Shown here: positions 1 through 6,949 of the stretch, piece by piece
How positions within the stretch are numbered: the stretch's first letter is position 1
Layout: the number at the start of each line of letters is the position of its first letter
Assembly (NCBI GenBank): GCA_946618395.1
Contig: CAMOLD010000015.1
Location: 1 to 18,002 of the forward strand
DNA: 18,002 bases
Source of the DNA: an uncultured Clostridia bacterium
GTDB taxonomy: Bacteria; Bacillota; Clostridia; Oscillospirales; CAG-272
Direction: 5' to 3'
Translations under genes and position numbers: made by a program
The notes under the pieces: model-generated
What the model was told of the DNA's origin: nothing
The model's input: only the letters and a program-made list of their open reading frames with translations
Databases searched by the model: none

Positions 1-455
1 GCTTCTACCGGAGCCTCTGCAACGGTTGCCTTTTTGGCAGTCGTTCTTTTGGCGGCAGGTTTCTTTGCTGCCGTTTTCTTTTCGGCAGTCTTCTTCTCCT
101 CGGCGGCGTCCTTTTCAATCAGACGGACGATTGCCATTTCGGCAGCGTCGCCTCTACGGGCACCGAGTTTGAAGATTTGCGTATATCCACCGTTGCGCTT
201 TGCATAACCGGGAGCGATCTCGTTGAACAGTTTGCTGACAACGTCCTCCTTGGTAATGTAAGCAAGCGCGGCGCGGCGGCTGGCAAGCGTATTCTTCTTG
301 CCGAGCGTGATCATTTTTTCAGCCATGGAACGAACTTCCTTCGCTCTGGTGAGCGTGGTTTCGATCTGTCCGTTCTCTAAGAGCAGGGTGACCATTCCGC
401 GGAGCATTGCAATGCGGTGTGCGGTGGGTCTGCCGAGTTTTCTTGTTCCGGGCAT
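1..455 (-). CDS. rplQ: 50S ribosomal protein L17 (C-terminus cut by window edge)
   Basis: This is the large-subunit protein that lies near the peptide exit tunnel and is the last gene of the alpha-operon block. The ATG is at 455-453, and AGGAGGGAC lies just upstream. Residues 1-114 match the L17 core: MPGTRKLGRPTAHRIAML at the start, then an LENGQIETTLTRAKEVR segment, and FKLGARRGDAAEMAIV at the end of the core. The family normally stops at about 115-125 residues, but this frame stays open to base 1 (151 codons seen). Residues 115-151 are a Lys/Ala-rich tail with AAKKPAAKRTTAKKA-like stretches. The gene starts 57 bases after the rpoA stop, as in most bacteria. The stop codon and operon terminator lie outside the window. 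The identity of the core is certain, and the tail is unusual in length only. Confidence 0.97.
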   Translation of the reverse strand, partial: MPGTRKLGRPTAHRIAMLRGMVTLLLENGQIETTLTRAKEVRSMAEKMITLGKKNTLASRRAALAYITKEDVVSKLFNEIAPGYAKRNGGYTQIFKLGARRGDAAEMAIVRLIEKDAAEEKKTAEKKTAAKKPAAKRTTAKKATVAEAPVE

Positions 456-512
456 TTTATGTCCCTCCTTCTGCGTTATACAAATCAGTATTCTGTGCGA
501 TGGTTTTGAAGA

Positions 513-1493
513 TTACTCTTCTTCTCTTTTGAGATCCAAGCCCAAGGAATGGAGCTTTTGAATGACCTCTTCCAGAGATTTTTTGCCGAGGTTGCGGACT
601 TTGATCATGTCCTCCTCGGTGCGGTTGGTCAGATCTTCGACCGTGTCAATGCCGGCGCGCTTCAAGCAGTTGAAGGAGCGCACGGACATGTCAAGTTCCT
701 CAATGGTCATCTCAAGAACCCGCTCTCTTTGGGTTTCCTGGCGTTCGATCATCACCTTCTGCCCCTTCGTTTCCTCCGAGAGGTTGACAAAGAGGTTGAG
801 ATGCTCGTTGAGAATCTTGGCTCCGAGCGAAACCGCGTCTCTTGCCGAGATGGTTCCGTTGGTGAGCACTTCCAGCGTGAGTTTATCGTAGTCGGTAATG
901 TTGCCTACACGGGTGTTATCAACCGTGTATTTGACATTGTAGACCGGTGTAAAGATCGAATCGGTGTAGATGGTGCCGATCGGCGCGGTTGCCGTGCCGC
1001 CGAGCGCCATGCTGGCTTCCAGTTTGTTCCGCTCCTGCGAAACATAGCCGCGGCCGTTTGCAAACGTCAATTCCATGTAGAAACGCTCGCCCTCGCCAAC
1101 CGTTGCAATGTGGTGGTCGGGGTTGAGAATTTCGATATCGGAATCCGCCTTGATGTCGCCGGCGGTGACGTCACGTTCACCGGTAATGTCGATTACGACT
1201 GTTTTGGGGCCCTGGCAAAACAGTTTTGCCGTGATGCCCTTGACATTCAGCACAATCTCGGTAACGTCTTCTTTGACGCCGGGAATTGTGGAGAACTCAT
1301 GCAGAACACCGTCAATTTTGATGCTGGTAACAGCAACGCCGGGAAGCGAGCTGAGCAGAATGCGACGCATCGAGTTGCCGATGGTGATTCCGTAGCCGCG
1401 TTCCAGCGGTTCCAGCACAAAGATGCCATGGGTATGGTCATCATTCAAATCCTGCGTTGTAATTACGGGTTTTTCGATTTCAATCTCATTCAT
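513..1493 (-). CDS. rpoA: DNA-directed RNA polymerase subunit alpha
   Basis: This subunit dimerises to nucleate RNA polymerase assembly (beta and beta' dock on it), and its C-terminal domain contacts UP elements and activators. The N-terminal domain (residues about 1-230) carries the typical GYGITIGNSMRRILLSSLPG dimerisation segment near residue 33. The alpha-CTD (about 255-315) shows the helix-hairpin-helix segment SVRSFNCLKRAGIDTVEDL and the RNLGKKSLEEV helix. At 326 aa it is full length. AGGAGG lies 9 bases before the ATG. It is preceded by rpsD across a 91-base gap that holds a strong hairpin (1541-1571) and followed by rplQ, the standard clostridial alpha-operon end. Confidence 0.98.
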   Translation of the reverse strand: MNEIEIEKPVITTQDLNDDHTHGIFVLEPLERGYGITIGNSMRRILLSSLPGVAVTSIKIDGVLHEFSTIPGVKEDVTEIVLNVKGITAKLFCQGPKTVVIDITGERDVTAGDIKADSDIEILNPDHHIATVGEGERFYMELTFANGRGYVSQERNKLEASMALGGTATAPIGTIYTDSIFTPVYNVKYTVDNTRVGNITDYDKLTLEVLTNGTISARDAVSLGAKILNEHLNLFVNLSEETKGQKVMIERQETQRERVLEMTIEELDMSVRSFNCLKRAGIDTVEDLTNRTEEDMIKVRNLGKKSLEEVIQKLHSLGLDLKREEE

Positions 1494-1540
1494 CCCAAAT
1501 ATCCTCCTAATAATTGATGTGTGGTTAGGTTGCGTGGTTT

Positions 1541-1571
1541 GATACGGACTGCTTCCAAGTGCATCCGTATC
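1541..1571 (-). promoter_or_regulatory. RNA hairpin between rpsD and rpoA
   Basis: The message between rpsD and rpoA holds GATACGGA (1571-1564) and TCCGTATC (1548-1541), an 8-bp perfect inverted repeat. It extends inward by TGC/GCA across a single bulged G around an 8-nt loop, giving an 11-bp stem. No U-run follows, so it is not a simple terminator. Its place after the S4 gene and before rpoA fits a processing or stability element, or an autoregulatory site for S4; the role is inferred only. Confidence 0.5.
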
Positions 1572-1584
1572 CCGGGCGCGGAGA

Positions 1585-2211
1585 TTACTTGGAATAAAGT
1601 TCGACGATCAGCTGTTCGTTGAAGTCAAAGTCAACGTCTTCTCTTGCCGGAAGCGCAACGACCTTTGCGGTGAACGCTTCTGCATTGACATCAAGCCACT
1701 TCGGAGCGGTGTGCGCAGCGGCAGCCTCTGCCAAAGTCTTGAATTTTTCGGAAGAGCGGCTGGCTTCTTTCACGGCGATCACATCACCTGCTTTGACGAT
1801 CAAAGACGGAATGTTGACCTTTTTGCCGTTGATGGTGAAATGTCCATGCAGAACGAGCTGACGAGCTTCCTTATGGGAGGATGCAAAGCCCATTCTGTAA
1901 ACGACATTATCCAATCTTCTTTCCAAAAGGCAGATCAGGTTTTCACCGGTCATACCTTCTTTGCGGTCAGCTTCTTCAAAATAGTTTACGAACTGCTTTT
2001 CCAGAACGCCGTAATACCGTCTGGTCTTCTGCTTTTCGCGCAGTTGCATTCCGTATTCTCTTACTTTTTTGTTTGCAGCGCCATGCTGTCCGGGAGCGGT
2101 GCTTCTGCGATCAAGCGCGCATTTGCCGCTTGTGCAACGGTCGCCCTTGAGGAACAGTTTTGTGCCTTCTCTACGGCAGAGTCTGCAAACGGGACCTGTA
2201 TATCTTGCCAT
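1585..2211 (-). CDS. rpsD: 30S ribosomal protein S4
   Basis: This is a primary 16S rRNA-binding protein that nucleates assembly of the 30S body and is a classic autoregulator of alpha-type operons. It is 208 aa, the normal length. The N-terminus carries four cysteines (C9, C12, C26, C31), the zinc-binding form of S4. The S4 RNA-binding domain follows at about 98-160 (LERRLDNVVYRMGFASSHKEARQ, then HGHFTINGKKVNIPS). It lies between rpsK and rpoA, which is the clostridial arrangement; Bacillus keeps rpsD elsewhere. GGAGG precedes the ATG. Confidence 0.98.
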   Translation of the reverse strand: MARYTGPVCRLCRREGTKLFLKGDRCTSGKCALDRRSTAPGQHGAANKKVREYGMQLREKQKTRRYYGVLEKQFVNYFEEADRKEGMTGENLICLLERRLDNVVYRMGFASSHKEARQLVLHGHFTINGKKVNIPSLIVKAGDVIAVKEASRSSEKFKTLAEAAAAHTAPKWLDVNAEAFTAKVVALPAREDVDFDFNEQLIVELYSK

Positions 2212-2233
2212 GTTTTTTTACCTCCACCAAAAA

Positions 2234-2635
2234 TTAAACGCGTCTACGCTTCGGCGGTCTGCAACCGTTATGCGGAATGGGTGTAACATCCTTGATGAGC
2301 GTGATTTGCAGACCAACGGTTTCCAGCGCGCGAATTGCAGATTCACGTCCCTGGCCAGGGCCTTTTACAAATACTTCAACCGTCTTCAAGCCATGTTCCA
2401 TTGCTGCTTTTGCGGCAGTTTCGGATGCGGACTGCGCGGCGTATGCAGTGGATTTTCTGGAACCCTTGAAACCGAGTTCGCCGGCAGATGCCCAAGAGAT
2501 CGCATTGCCATTTACATCGGAAATGGTGACGATCGTGTTATTGAAAGTTGTTTGAATATGAACGGCGCCTTTTTCAATGTTCTTTCTTTCGCGGCGTTTT
2601 TTAACAACTTTCTTGGTTGTTGCTGCTTTTGCCAT
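2234..2635 (-). CDS. rpsK: 30S ribosomal protein S11
   Basis: S11 is a platform protein of the 30S subunit that lines the mRNA exit region near the Shine-Dalgarno helix. At 133 aa it has the usual firmicute length. The C-terminal half is diagnostic: VKGPGQGRESAIRALE, then ITLIKDVTPIPHNGCRPPKRRRV-type sequence in which the basic tail binds 16S rRNA. The Lys/Arg-rich N-terminus is also typical. It lies 17 bases downstream of rpsM and 22 bases upstream of rpsD in the alpha block and is co-transcribed with both. Confidence 0.98.
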   Translation of the reverse strand: MAKAATTKKVVKKRRERKNIEKGAVHIQTTFNNTIVTISDVNGNAISWASAGELGFKGSRKSTAYAAQSASETAAKAAMEHGLKTVEVFVKGPGQGRESAIRALETVGLQITLIKDVTPIPHNGCRPPKRRRV

Positions 2636-2652
2636 TTTCAGATTCCACTCCT

Positions 2653-3021
2653 TTACTTCTTCTTGTTTGCAATGGTCTTTGCGGGACCTTTGCGGGTTCT
2701 TGCATTCGTTTTGGTTCTCTGCCCGCGCACGGGAAGTCCTTTTCTGTGGCGGATTCCGCGGTAGCAGTTGATTTCCACCATGCGTTTGATGTTCATTGCA
2801 ACATCACGGCGGAGATCACCTTCAACGGTGTAAGAATTTTCGATCTCATCACGAAGTTTTGCAACTTCTTCTTCGGTCAGATCCTTTGCACGGGTATCGG
2901 GATTGACACCTGTTTTTGCAAGGATATCGTTTGCGCTCTTGCGTCCGATCCCGTAAATATAGGTCAGAGCGATTTCAACGCGCTTGTTATTCGGGATATC
3001 AACACCAGCAATACGAGCCAT
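2653..3021 (-). CDS. rpsM: 30S ribosomal protein S13
   Basis: S13 is a head protein of the 30S subunit that forms intersubunit bridges to the 50S and touches the P-site tRNA through its basic tail. It has 122 aa. The N-terminus MARIAGVDIPNNKRVEIAL and the helix-two-turn-helix YIYGIGRKSANDIL are family hallmarks, as are the GIRHRKGLPVRGQRTKTNART segment and the lysine-rich end. It is the first gene of the alpha block. The preceding 50-base gap to rpmJ contains a GAAAGGTGAG ribosome-binding region but no obvious extra promoter. Confidence 0.98.
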   Translation of the reverse strand: MARIAGVDIPNNKRVEIALTYIYGIGRKSANDILAKTGVNPDTRAKDLTEEEVAKLRDEIENSYTVEGDLRRDVAMNIKRMVEINCYRGIRHRKGLPVRGQRTKTNARTRKGPAKTIANKKK

Positions 3022-3071
3022 TTCTTAACTCACCTTTCTGTTGAATTTTCGGCTTTTCCTGTGCGATTTGC

Positions 3072-3185
3072 TCAACCCTGTCTTTGCTTATGCTTGGGGT
3101 TTTCGCAAATCACCATGATTTTGCCTTTTCTTTTGATGATCTTGCATTTATCGCAGATCTTTTTTACGGATGGTTTCACTTTCAT
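3072..3185 (-). CDS. rpmJ: 50S ribosomal protein L36 (zinc-ribbon form)
   Basis: This is a 37-residue gene read by direct translation of the minus strand between infA and rpsM. It begins MKVKPSVKKICDKCKIIKRK, ends with a TGA at 3074-3072, and gives a complete L36. The zinc ligands C11, C14, C27 and H32 are all present, so this is the zinc-binding (C+) type rather than the zinc-free paralogue. L36 is the smallest 50S protein and binds 23S rRNA near the L7/L12 stalk base. The ribosome-binding site is modest (AAAGGA about 14 bases upstream), so coupling to infA is possible. Confidence 0.97.
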   Translation of the reverse strand: MKVKPSVKKICDKCKIIKRKGKIMVICENPKHKQRQG

Positions 3186-3211
3186 TGTGTCGTTACCATT
3201 CCTTTCTCGCG

Positions 3212-3448
3212 TTATTTTGCCCGCCAGGTAATGCGCCCTTTGGTCAGGTCATAGACCGAAACCTCAACGGTTACGCGATCCCCCGGCAGAATTCTGATAT
3301 AGTTCATGCGAAGCTTGCCCGAAATATGGGCGGTTACGATATGCCCGTTGGGCAGCTTGACTTTGAAGTTGGCGTTGGGCAATGCCTCAACCACCGTTCC
3401 TTCAAATTCAATCACGTCATCTTTCTGTGCCAGAATAATCCCCTCCAT
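3212..3448 (-). CDS. infA: translation initiation factor IF-1
   Basis: IF-1 is a single OB-fold (S1-like) protein that occupies the ribosomal A site during initiation and works with IF2 and IF3. The body DVIEFEGTVVEALPNANFKV, then HISGKLRMNYIRILPGDRVTVEVSVYDLTKGRITWR, is unmistakable. The start is uncertain. The ATG at 3448 gives 78 aa but has no Shine-Dalgarno. That ATG overlaps GGAGGGG (3446-3440), itself a good ribosome-binding site placed 6 bases before an in-frame CTG at 3433, which would give 73 aa starting (M)AQKDDVIEFEG, matching the family's usual 72-73 residues. The given coordinate is the longest standard start. It lies 5 bases after map. Confidence 0.95.
   Translation of the reverse strand: MEGIILAQKDDVIEFEGTVVEALPNANFKVKLPNGHIVTAHISGKLRMNYIRILPGDRVTVEVSVYDLTKGRITWRAK
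3440..3446 (-). promoter_or_regulatory. Shine-Dalgarno that argues for a CTG start of infA
   Basis: GGAGGGG lies inside codons 1-3 of the longest infA frame, 6 bases before an in-frame CTG (3433-3431). The upstream ATG at 3448 has no comparable site. The site therefore points to initiation at the CTG, or at one of the two ATT codons between. Confidence 0.55.
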
Positions 3449-3453
3449 TCCAT

Positions 3454-4215
3454 TCAGAAGTCTTGTTCCACTTGCGTCAGAATCAACACGCCTTCGCTTG
3501 TCAGCGCAATTGTGTTTTCATAATGTGCCGAGAGCTTTCCGTCGGCGGTTTTCACCGTCCAGCCGTCCGGCAACTCGCGCACATCTTCCCTGCCAACATT
3601 CACCATCGGTTCAATTGCAATGGTCATACCGGCGCAAAGCCGGATGCCCCTGCCCGCCGTTCCGTAATTAGGAACATCGGGCTCTTCATGCATATTGGTT
3701 CCAATCCCGTGACCAACGTAGCGTTTGACGGTGGAAAAACCGTTTGCCACAACGTATCCATCAATGGCGGCGCCAATGTCGCCCAGGCGATTTCCGACTT
3801 TGACCTGCTCTACCCCTTTGAAGAAACTTGTTCTTGTAACTTCAATCAATTTTTGCGCCTCGGCACTCACCTTTCCAACCGGAATGGTTCTTGCCGAATC
3901 GCCTACATAGCCGCGGTAGGTAGCGCCGGTGTCAATTTTGACGATGTCGCCCTCTTTGAGCACCTTCTTTTTGGAAGGAATACCGTGAATGACCTCATCA
4001 TTAACGCTGATACAAGCGCTTGCCGGAAAGCCGCCGTAACCCAAAAAGGTGGGTGTGGCTCCGCATTTTTCGATATACCGGCGAATTGCTTCGTCGATCT
4101 CATAGGTGGTGATTCCGGGGCGGACCATATCACGGGCAAGCAAAAGTGCTTCCCCCGTGATACGGCCTGCATCCTTCATCAGAGTGATTTGTTGGGAATT
4201 CTTTAAGTGGATCAT
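3454..4215 (-). CDS. map: methionine aminopeptidase, type I
   Basis: This enzyme removes the initiator methionine from nascent proteins whose second residue is small, a dinuclear-metal hydrolysis in the cytosol. All five metal ligands can be placed: D95 (KIDTG), D106 (VGDSA), H169 (GHGIGTNMHEEP), E202 (IEPMV) and E233 (HYENT). H77 (VIHGIP) is the conserved substrate-binding histidine. At 253 aa and with no N-terminal extension it is the short, type Ia bacterial form. It starts only 3 bases after the adk stop, and infA follows, matching the usual secY-adk-map-infA cassette. Confidence 0.98.
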   Translation of the reverse strand: MIHLKNSQQITLMKDAGRITGEALLLARDMVRPGITTYEIDEAIRRYIEKCGATPTFLGYGGFPASACISVNDEVIHGIPSKKKVLKEGDIVKIDTGATYRGYVGDSARTIPVGKVSAEAQKLIEVTRTSFFKGVEQVKVGNRLGDIGAAIDGYVVANGFSTVKRYVGHGIGTNMHEEPDVPNYGTAGRGIRLCAGMTIAIEPMVNVGREDVRELPDGWTVKTADGKLSAHYENTIALTSEGVLILTQVEQDF

Positions 4216-4218
4216 TGC

Positions 4219-4857
4219 TTACGCCTCATAGGGACGAAGCGCCTCGAACACAAGACGAGTTGTGTCCGCAACCTCTTCCTGTCCTTGCACGGTTGCCAGG
4301 TTGCCCTTTGCGGCGTAGAACGCCTTCAGGGGCTCGGTTTGTGCATGGAAGGTTTCCAACCTGCTCTTGACGGTTTCTGCGGCGTCATCGGCGCGCACGT
4401 AAAGTGCCTGGCCGCATTTATCGCAAATTCCCTCTTTTGCAGGTGCTTTGTAGATTACGTGGTAGGACGCTCCGCACGGGCAGACGCGACGTCCGCTCAT
4501 GCGTTCGATGATTTTTTCATCTGCAACCTCGATGGAAAGCACAACGTCGATCTTCACGCCCATGGCGTCCAGCGCTTCCGCTTGCGGGATAGAGCGCGGG
4601 AAACCGTCAAGGATGAAGCCGTTTTTGCAGGCATCGGAGGCGAGATAGTCCTTGATGATTCCGATAACAACATCGTCCGGAACCAGCTTGCCGGCGTCGA
4701 TATACGACTTTGCGGCTTTGCCGAGTTCGGTCCCGTTTTTGATTGCCGCGCGGAGAATATCGCCGGTGGCAATGGCGGGAATGTTGTATTTTTCGGAGAT
4801 ATTTGCAGATTGTGTTCCTTTACCCGCTCCGGGTGCTCCAAGTAAAATAATTTTCAT
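4219..4857 (-). CDS. adk: adenylate kinase
   Basis: Adenylate kinase catalyses ATP + AMP to 2 ADP and keeps the adenylate pool in balance. The P-loop GAPGAGKGT is at residues 7-15. The AMP-binding segment TGDILRAAI follows at 31, the DGFPRS motif at 84, and the lid at about 120-158. The lid has four cysteines, the Gram-positive zinc-containing type, but the first pair reads C126-P-C128 instead of the usual C-P-x-C, one residue short. The second pair is C145/C148. At 212 aa it is otherwise standard. It is the neighbour of secY and map, as in most Firmicutes. Confidence 0.98.
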   Translation of the reverse strand: MKIILLGAPGAGKGTQSANISEKYNIPAIATGDILRAAIKNGTELGKAAKSYIDAGKLVPDDVVIGIIKDYLASDACKNGFILDGFPRSIPQAEALDAMGVKIDVVLSIEVADEKIIERMSGRRVCPCGASYHVIYKAPAKEGICDKCGQALYVRADDAAETVKSRLETFHAQTEPLKAFYAAKGNLATVQGQEEVADTTRLVFEALRPYEA

Positions 4858-4880
4858 GTGGAGTTGGTTCCTTTCCGCAA

Positions 4881-6272
4881 TCAGTTATCCAAGAAGCCTT
4901 TGTAGTTCCGCATCGACATTTGCGCTTCGAGTTGCTGCGCGGTTTCCAGCGCAACGCCCACCAAAATGAGCAACGAAGAGCCGCCGAAGGTTGCAAGTTT
5001 GGTCAGATTCGGGACAGCGGCACCGATAATCATCGGAACGCCGGCAACCAGAATCAGGAACAATGCGCCCAACGTGGTGATGCGGTTGAGGATCTTCTTG
5101 ATATAATCCGAGGTCGGTTTGCCGGGACGAATGCCCGGGACCGAGCCGCCCTGACTTCTGATGTTGTTGGATACTTCTACCGGATTGAACGAAATCATGA
5201 TATAGAAGTAAGAGAACAACCAAATCAGAACGATATACGAGATGATATAAAGGGGTGTTCCCTGGTTCAGCCAGTTATCCACAAACTTCCTAAAACCGTT
5301 GGTGCTTGAAAGGAAGCCCGCAATGGTGGGAAGGATGGAAACGATGGAGCTTGCAAAGATGATGGGCATAACGCCTGCCATGTTGAGCTTGAGCGGCAGG
5401 TTGCTGTTTTGTCCGCCATACATTTTGCGGCCGACAACACGCTTTGCATACTGAATGGGAATTCTTCTTTCGGAATTGGTAAACCAAACGATGAAACCGA
5501 TGAGTGCCGCGAACACAGCCACATAGGCTACTACGCCTGCAATTCCGCCGACAAGACTCCAACCGGTTTTCCATTTGTCAAAGCCGTATTTGGTGACCCA
5601 TACACCGCTAGAGGTGTCGTAGTAAGCGTTCATCAACAGATAGCGGAGCTCGGTTAACATTGTTCCGCCGCGCGAAATAATGTTTGCAAACAGGATGATG
5701 GAAATACCATTACCGATACCGTAGTCATTGATGCGTTCCGCCAGCCACATGATGATGGAAGCGCCCGCGCAGAATGCCGCAATCATGGTTGCGTATGCAA
5801 AATAATACATCGCGCCGTCGCTGCGTTGAACCAACAGGAACGAATCGGAGGCAGAGCTGCCTTCCAGCAATCTGACATACCCGAACGCGGTGATCAACGA
5901 GAGAACGACCGTGATGATACGGGTGATTTGGTTGATCTTCTTCTTGCCCTCATCGCCCTGTTTAGAAAGCCGCTCCAAAGCCGGAATGGCAATGGTTAAC
6001 AGCTGGACAACGATGGACGCGGTGATATACGGTGAAACCGAAAGAGCAAACAACGATGCGTGTTCAAATGCGCCGCCCGAAAACAGGTTGAGCATTCCGA
6101 AAACGCCGGAAGTCATTCTTTGGGTGTTCTGGTGGTCTGCGATCAAGTCAACATTTACAAACGGAACAAACAGTCGTGCACCAATGCGGTAAAGAAGGAT
6201 AATCATCAGGGTAAAGAGCATTTTTTTCCGGAGGTCCGGAATTTTCCACGCGTTCTTAAACGTCTGAAACAT
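4881..6272 (-). CDS. secY: preprotein translocase subunit SecY
   Basis: SecY is the channel-forming integral membrane subunit of the SecYEG translocon, which exports unfolded proteins and inserts membrane proteins. Ten hydrophobic helices can be traced. Signatures are SPYITASIVVQLL (residues 80-92), GIGNGISI (185-192), the cytoplasmic RIPIQYAKRVVGRK loop (270-283) and NPVEVSNN with GIRPGKPT (363-387). The length of 463 aa is about 30 above common SecY proteins, and residues about 205-237, in an external loop, appear extended. It directly follows rplO (2 bases apart), so it is translated within the spc block. Confidence 0.98.
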   Translation of the reverse strand: MFQTFKNAWKIPDLRKKMLFTLMIILLYRIGARLFVPFVNVDLIADHQNTQRMTSGVFGMLNLFSGGAFEHASLFALSVSPYITASIVVQLLTIAIPALERLSKQGDEGKKKINQITRIITVVLSLITAFGYVRLLEGSSASDSFLLVQRSDGAMYYFAYATMIAAFCAGASIIMWLAERINDYGIGNGISIILFANIISRGGTMLTELRYLLMNAYYDTSSGVWVTKYGFDKWKTGWSLVGGIAGVVAYVAVFAALIGFIVWFTNSERRIPIQYAKRVVGRKMYGGQNSNLPLKLNMAGVMPIIFASSIVSILPTIAGFLSSTNGFRKFVDNWLNQGTPLYIISYIVLIWLFSYFYIMISFNPVEVSNNIRSQGGSVPGIRPGKPTSDYIKKILNRITTLGALFLILVAGVPMIIGAAVPNLTKLATFGGSSLLILVGVALETAQQLEAQMSMRNYKGFLDN

Positions 6273-6274
6273 CC

Positions 6275-6715
6275 TTATACCTCCTCTGCCTTGCCGCCTG
6301 CTGCTTCAATCTTCTCTTTTGCAGTCTGCGAGAATGCAGCTGCTTTGACCGTCAGCTTCTTGGTCAGTTCGCCTTTGCCCAGGATCTTAACGCCGTCCAT
6401 CGGCTTGCGAATGACGCGCGCCGCGAGCAGGACATCCTGATCGATGACAGAGCCTTTGACAAACTTTTCAAGATCGCCAACATTTACGGTTGCATAGTTG
6501 GTTGCAAAACGATTTTTGAACCCTCTTTTGGGATGGGTTCTGTAAATCGGGAACTGTCCGCCCTCAAAGCCGGGGCGAACTCCGCCGCCGGAGCGCGCGT
6601 TCTGTCCCTTATGACCTTTGCCCGCGGTCTTTCCGTTGCCGGATCCCGGGCCTCTGCCCTTGCGCCATGCGGCTTTTGCCGAACCGGGCGCGGGAGAAAG
6701 TTCATTCAGTTTCAT
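6275..6715 (-). CDS. rplO: 50S ribosomal protein L15
   Basis: L15 binds 23S rRNA late in 50S assembly. It has 146 aa. The N-terminal third is the typical extended Gly/Lys/Arg-rich arm (KGRGPGSGNGKTAGKGHKGQ, then GFEGGQFPIYRTHPKRGF), and a globular beta-alpha domain follows and ends with VKAAAFSQTAKEKIEAAGG. Its ATG overlaps the rpmD stop as ATGA (6715-6712), so the two are translationally coupled. secY begins 2 bases after its stop. Confidence 0.98.
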   Translation of the reverse strand: MKLNELSPAPGSAKAAWRKGRGPGSGNGKTAGKGHKGQNARSGGGVRPGFEGGQFPIYRTHPKRGFKNRFATNYATVNVGDLEKFVKGSVIDQDVLLAARVIRKPMDGVKILGKGELTKKLTVKAAAFSQTAKEKIEAAGGKAEEV

Positions 6716-6936
6716 TCTGCCTTTCCTCCTTTAGCGTTTTCTTTGACATCCTCAACGCTCACAAGGTGTGCAAGGACGCGAACTTTGCCGCCAAGGACGG
6801 CATCGTTCTTTTGCACCGTGCTATCGCCGATTTTTTTCAGACCCAGCGTTTGCGCGGTTGCCTTCTGTTTCGGCAGGGCGCCGATGAGGCTTTTGGTCAG
6901 GGTGACCTTTACCAAAGTTACTTTTGCTTTTCTCAT
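6712..6936 (-). CDS. rpmD: 50S ribosomal protein L30
   Basis: L30 is a small ferredoxin-like 50S protein. The ATG at 6936 is chosen because AAGGGGGT lies 7 bases upstream, overlapping the rpsE stop; a GTG three codons earlier would sit on that site. The 74 aa product contains the core KSLIGALPKQKATAQTLGLK and VLAHLVSVED. It is longer than the usual 58-60: the N-terminus has VTLVK followed at once by VTLTK (residues 6-15), and a Lys/Gly-rich tail of about 11 residues is added. It overlaps rplO by ATGA. Confidence 0.96.
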   Translation of the reverse strand: MRKAKVTLVKVTLTKSLIGALPKQKATAQTLGLKKIGDSTVQKNDAVLGGKVRVLAHLVSVEDVKENAKGGKAE

Positions 6937-6949
6937 CGCTCGCACCCCC

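Noticed and set aside
549..1517. Long plus-strand open frame (322 codons) opposite rpoA
   Set aside because: It is a shadow of the highly coding minus strand, with Cys/His/Phe-rich composition, no ribosome-binding site and no family resemblance. The same applies to other long plus-strand frames across the ribosomal genes, such as 11520-12569 and 14204-14932.
6937..6945. GTG start three codons upstream for rpmD
   Set aside because: It overlaps the AAGGGGGT site that serves the ATG at 6936 and has no ribosome-binding site of its own.
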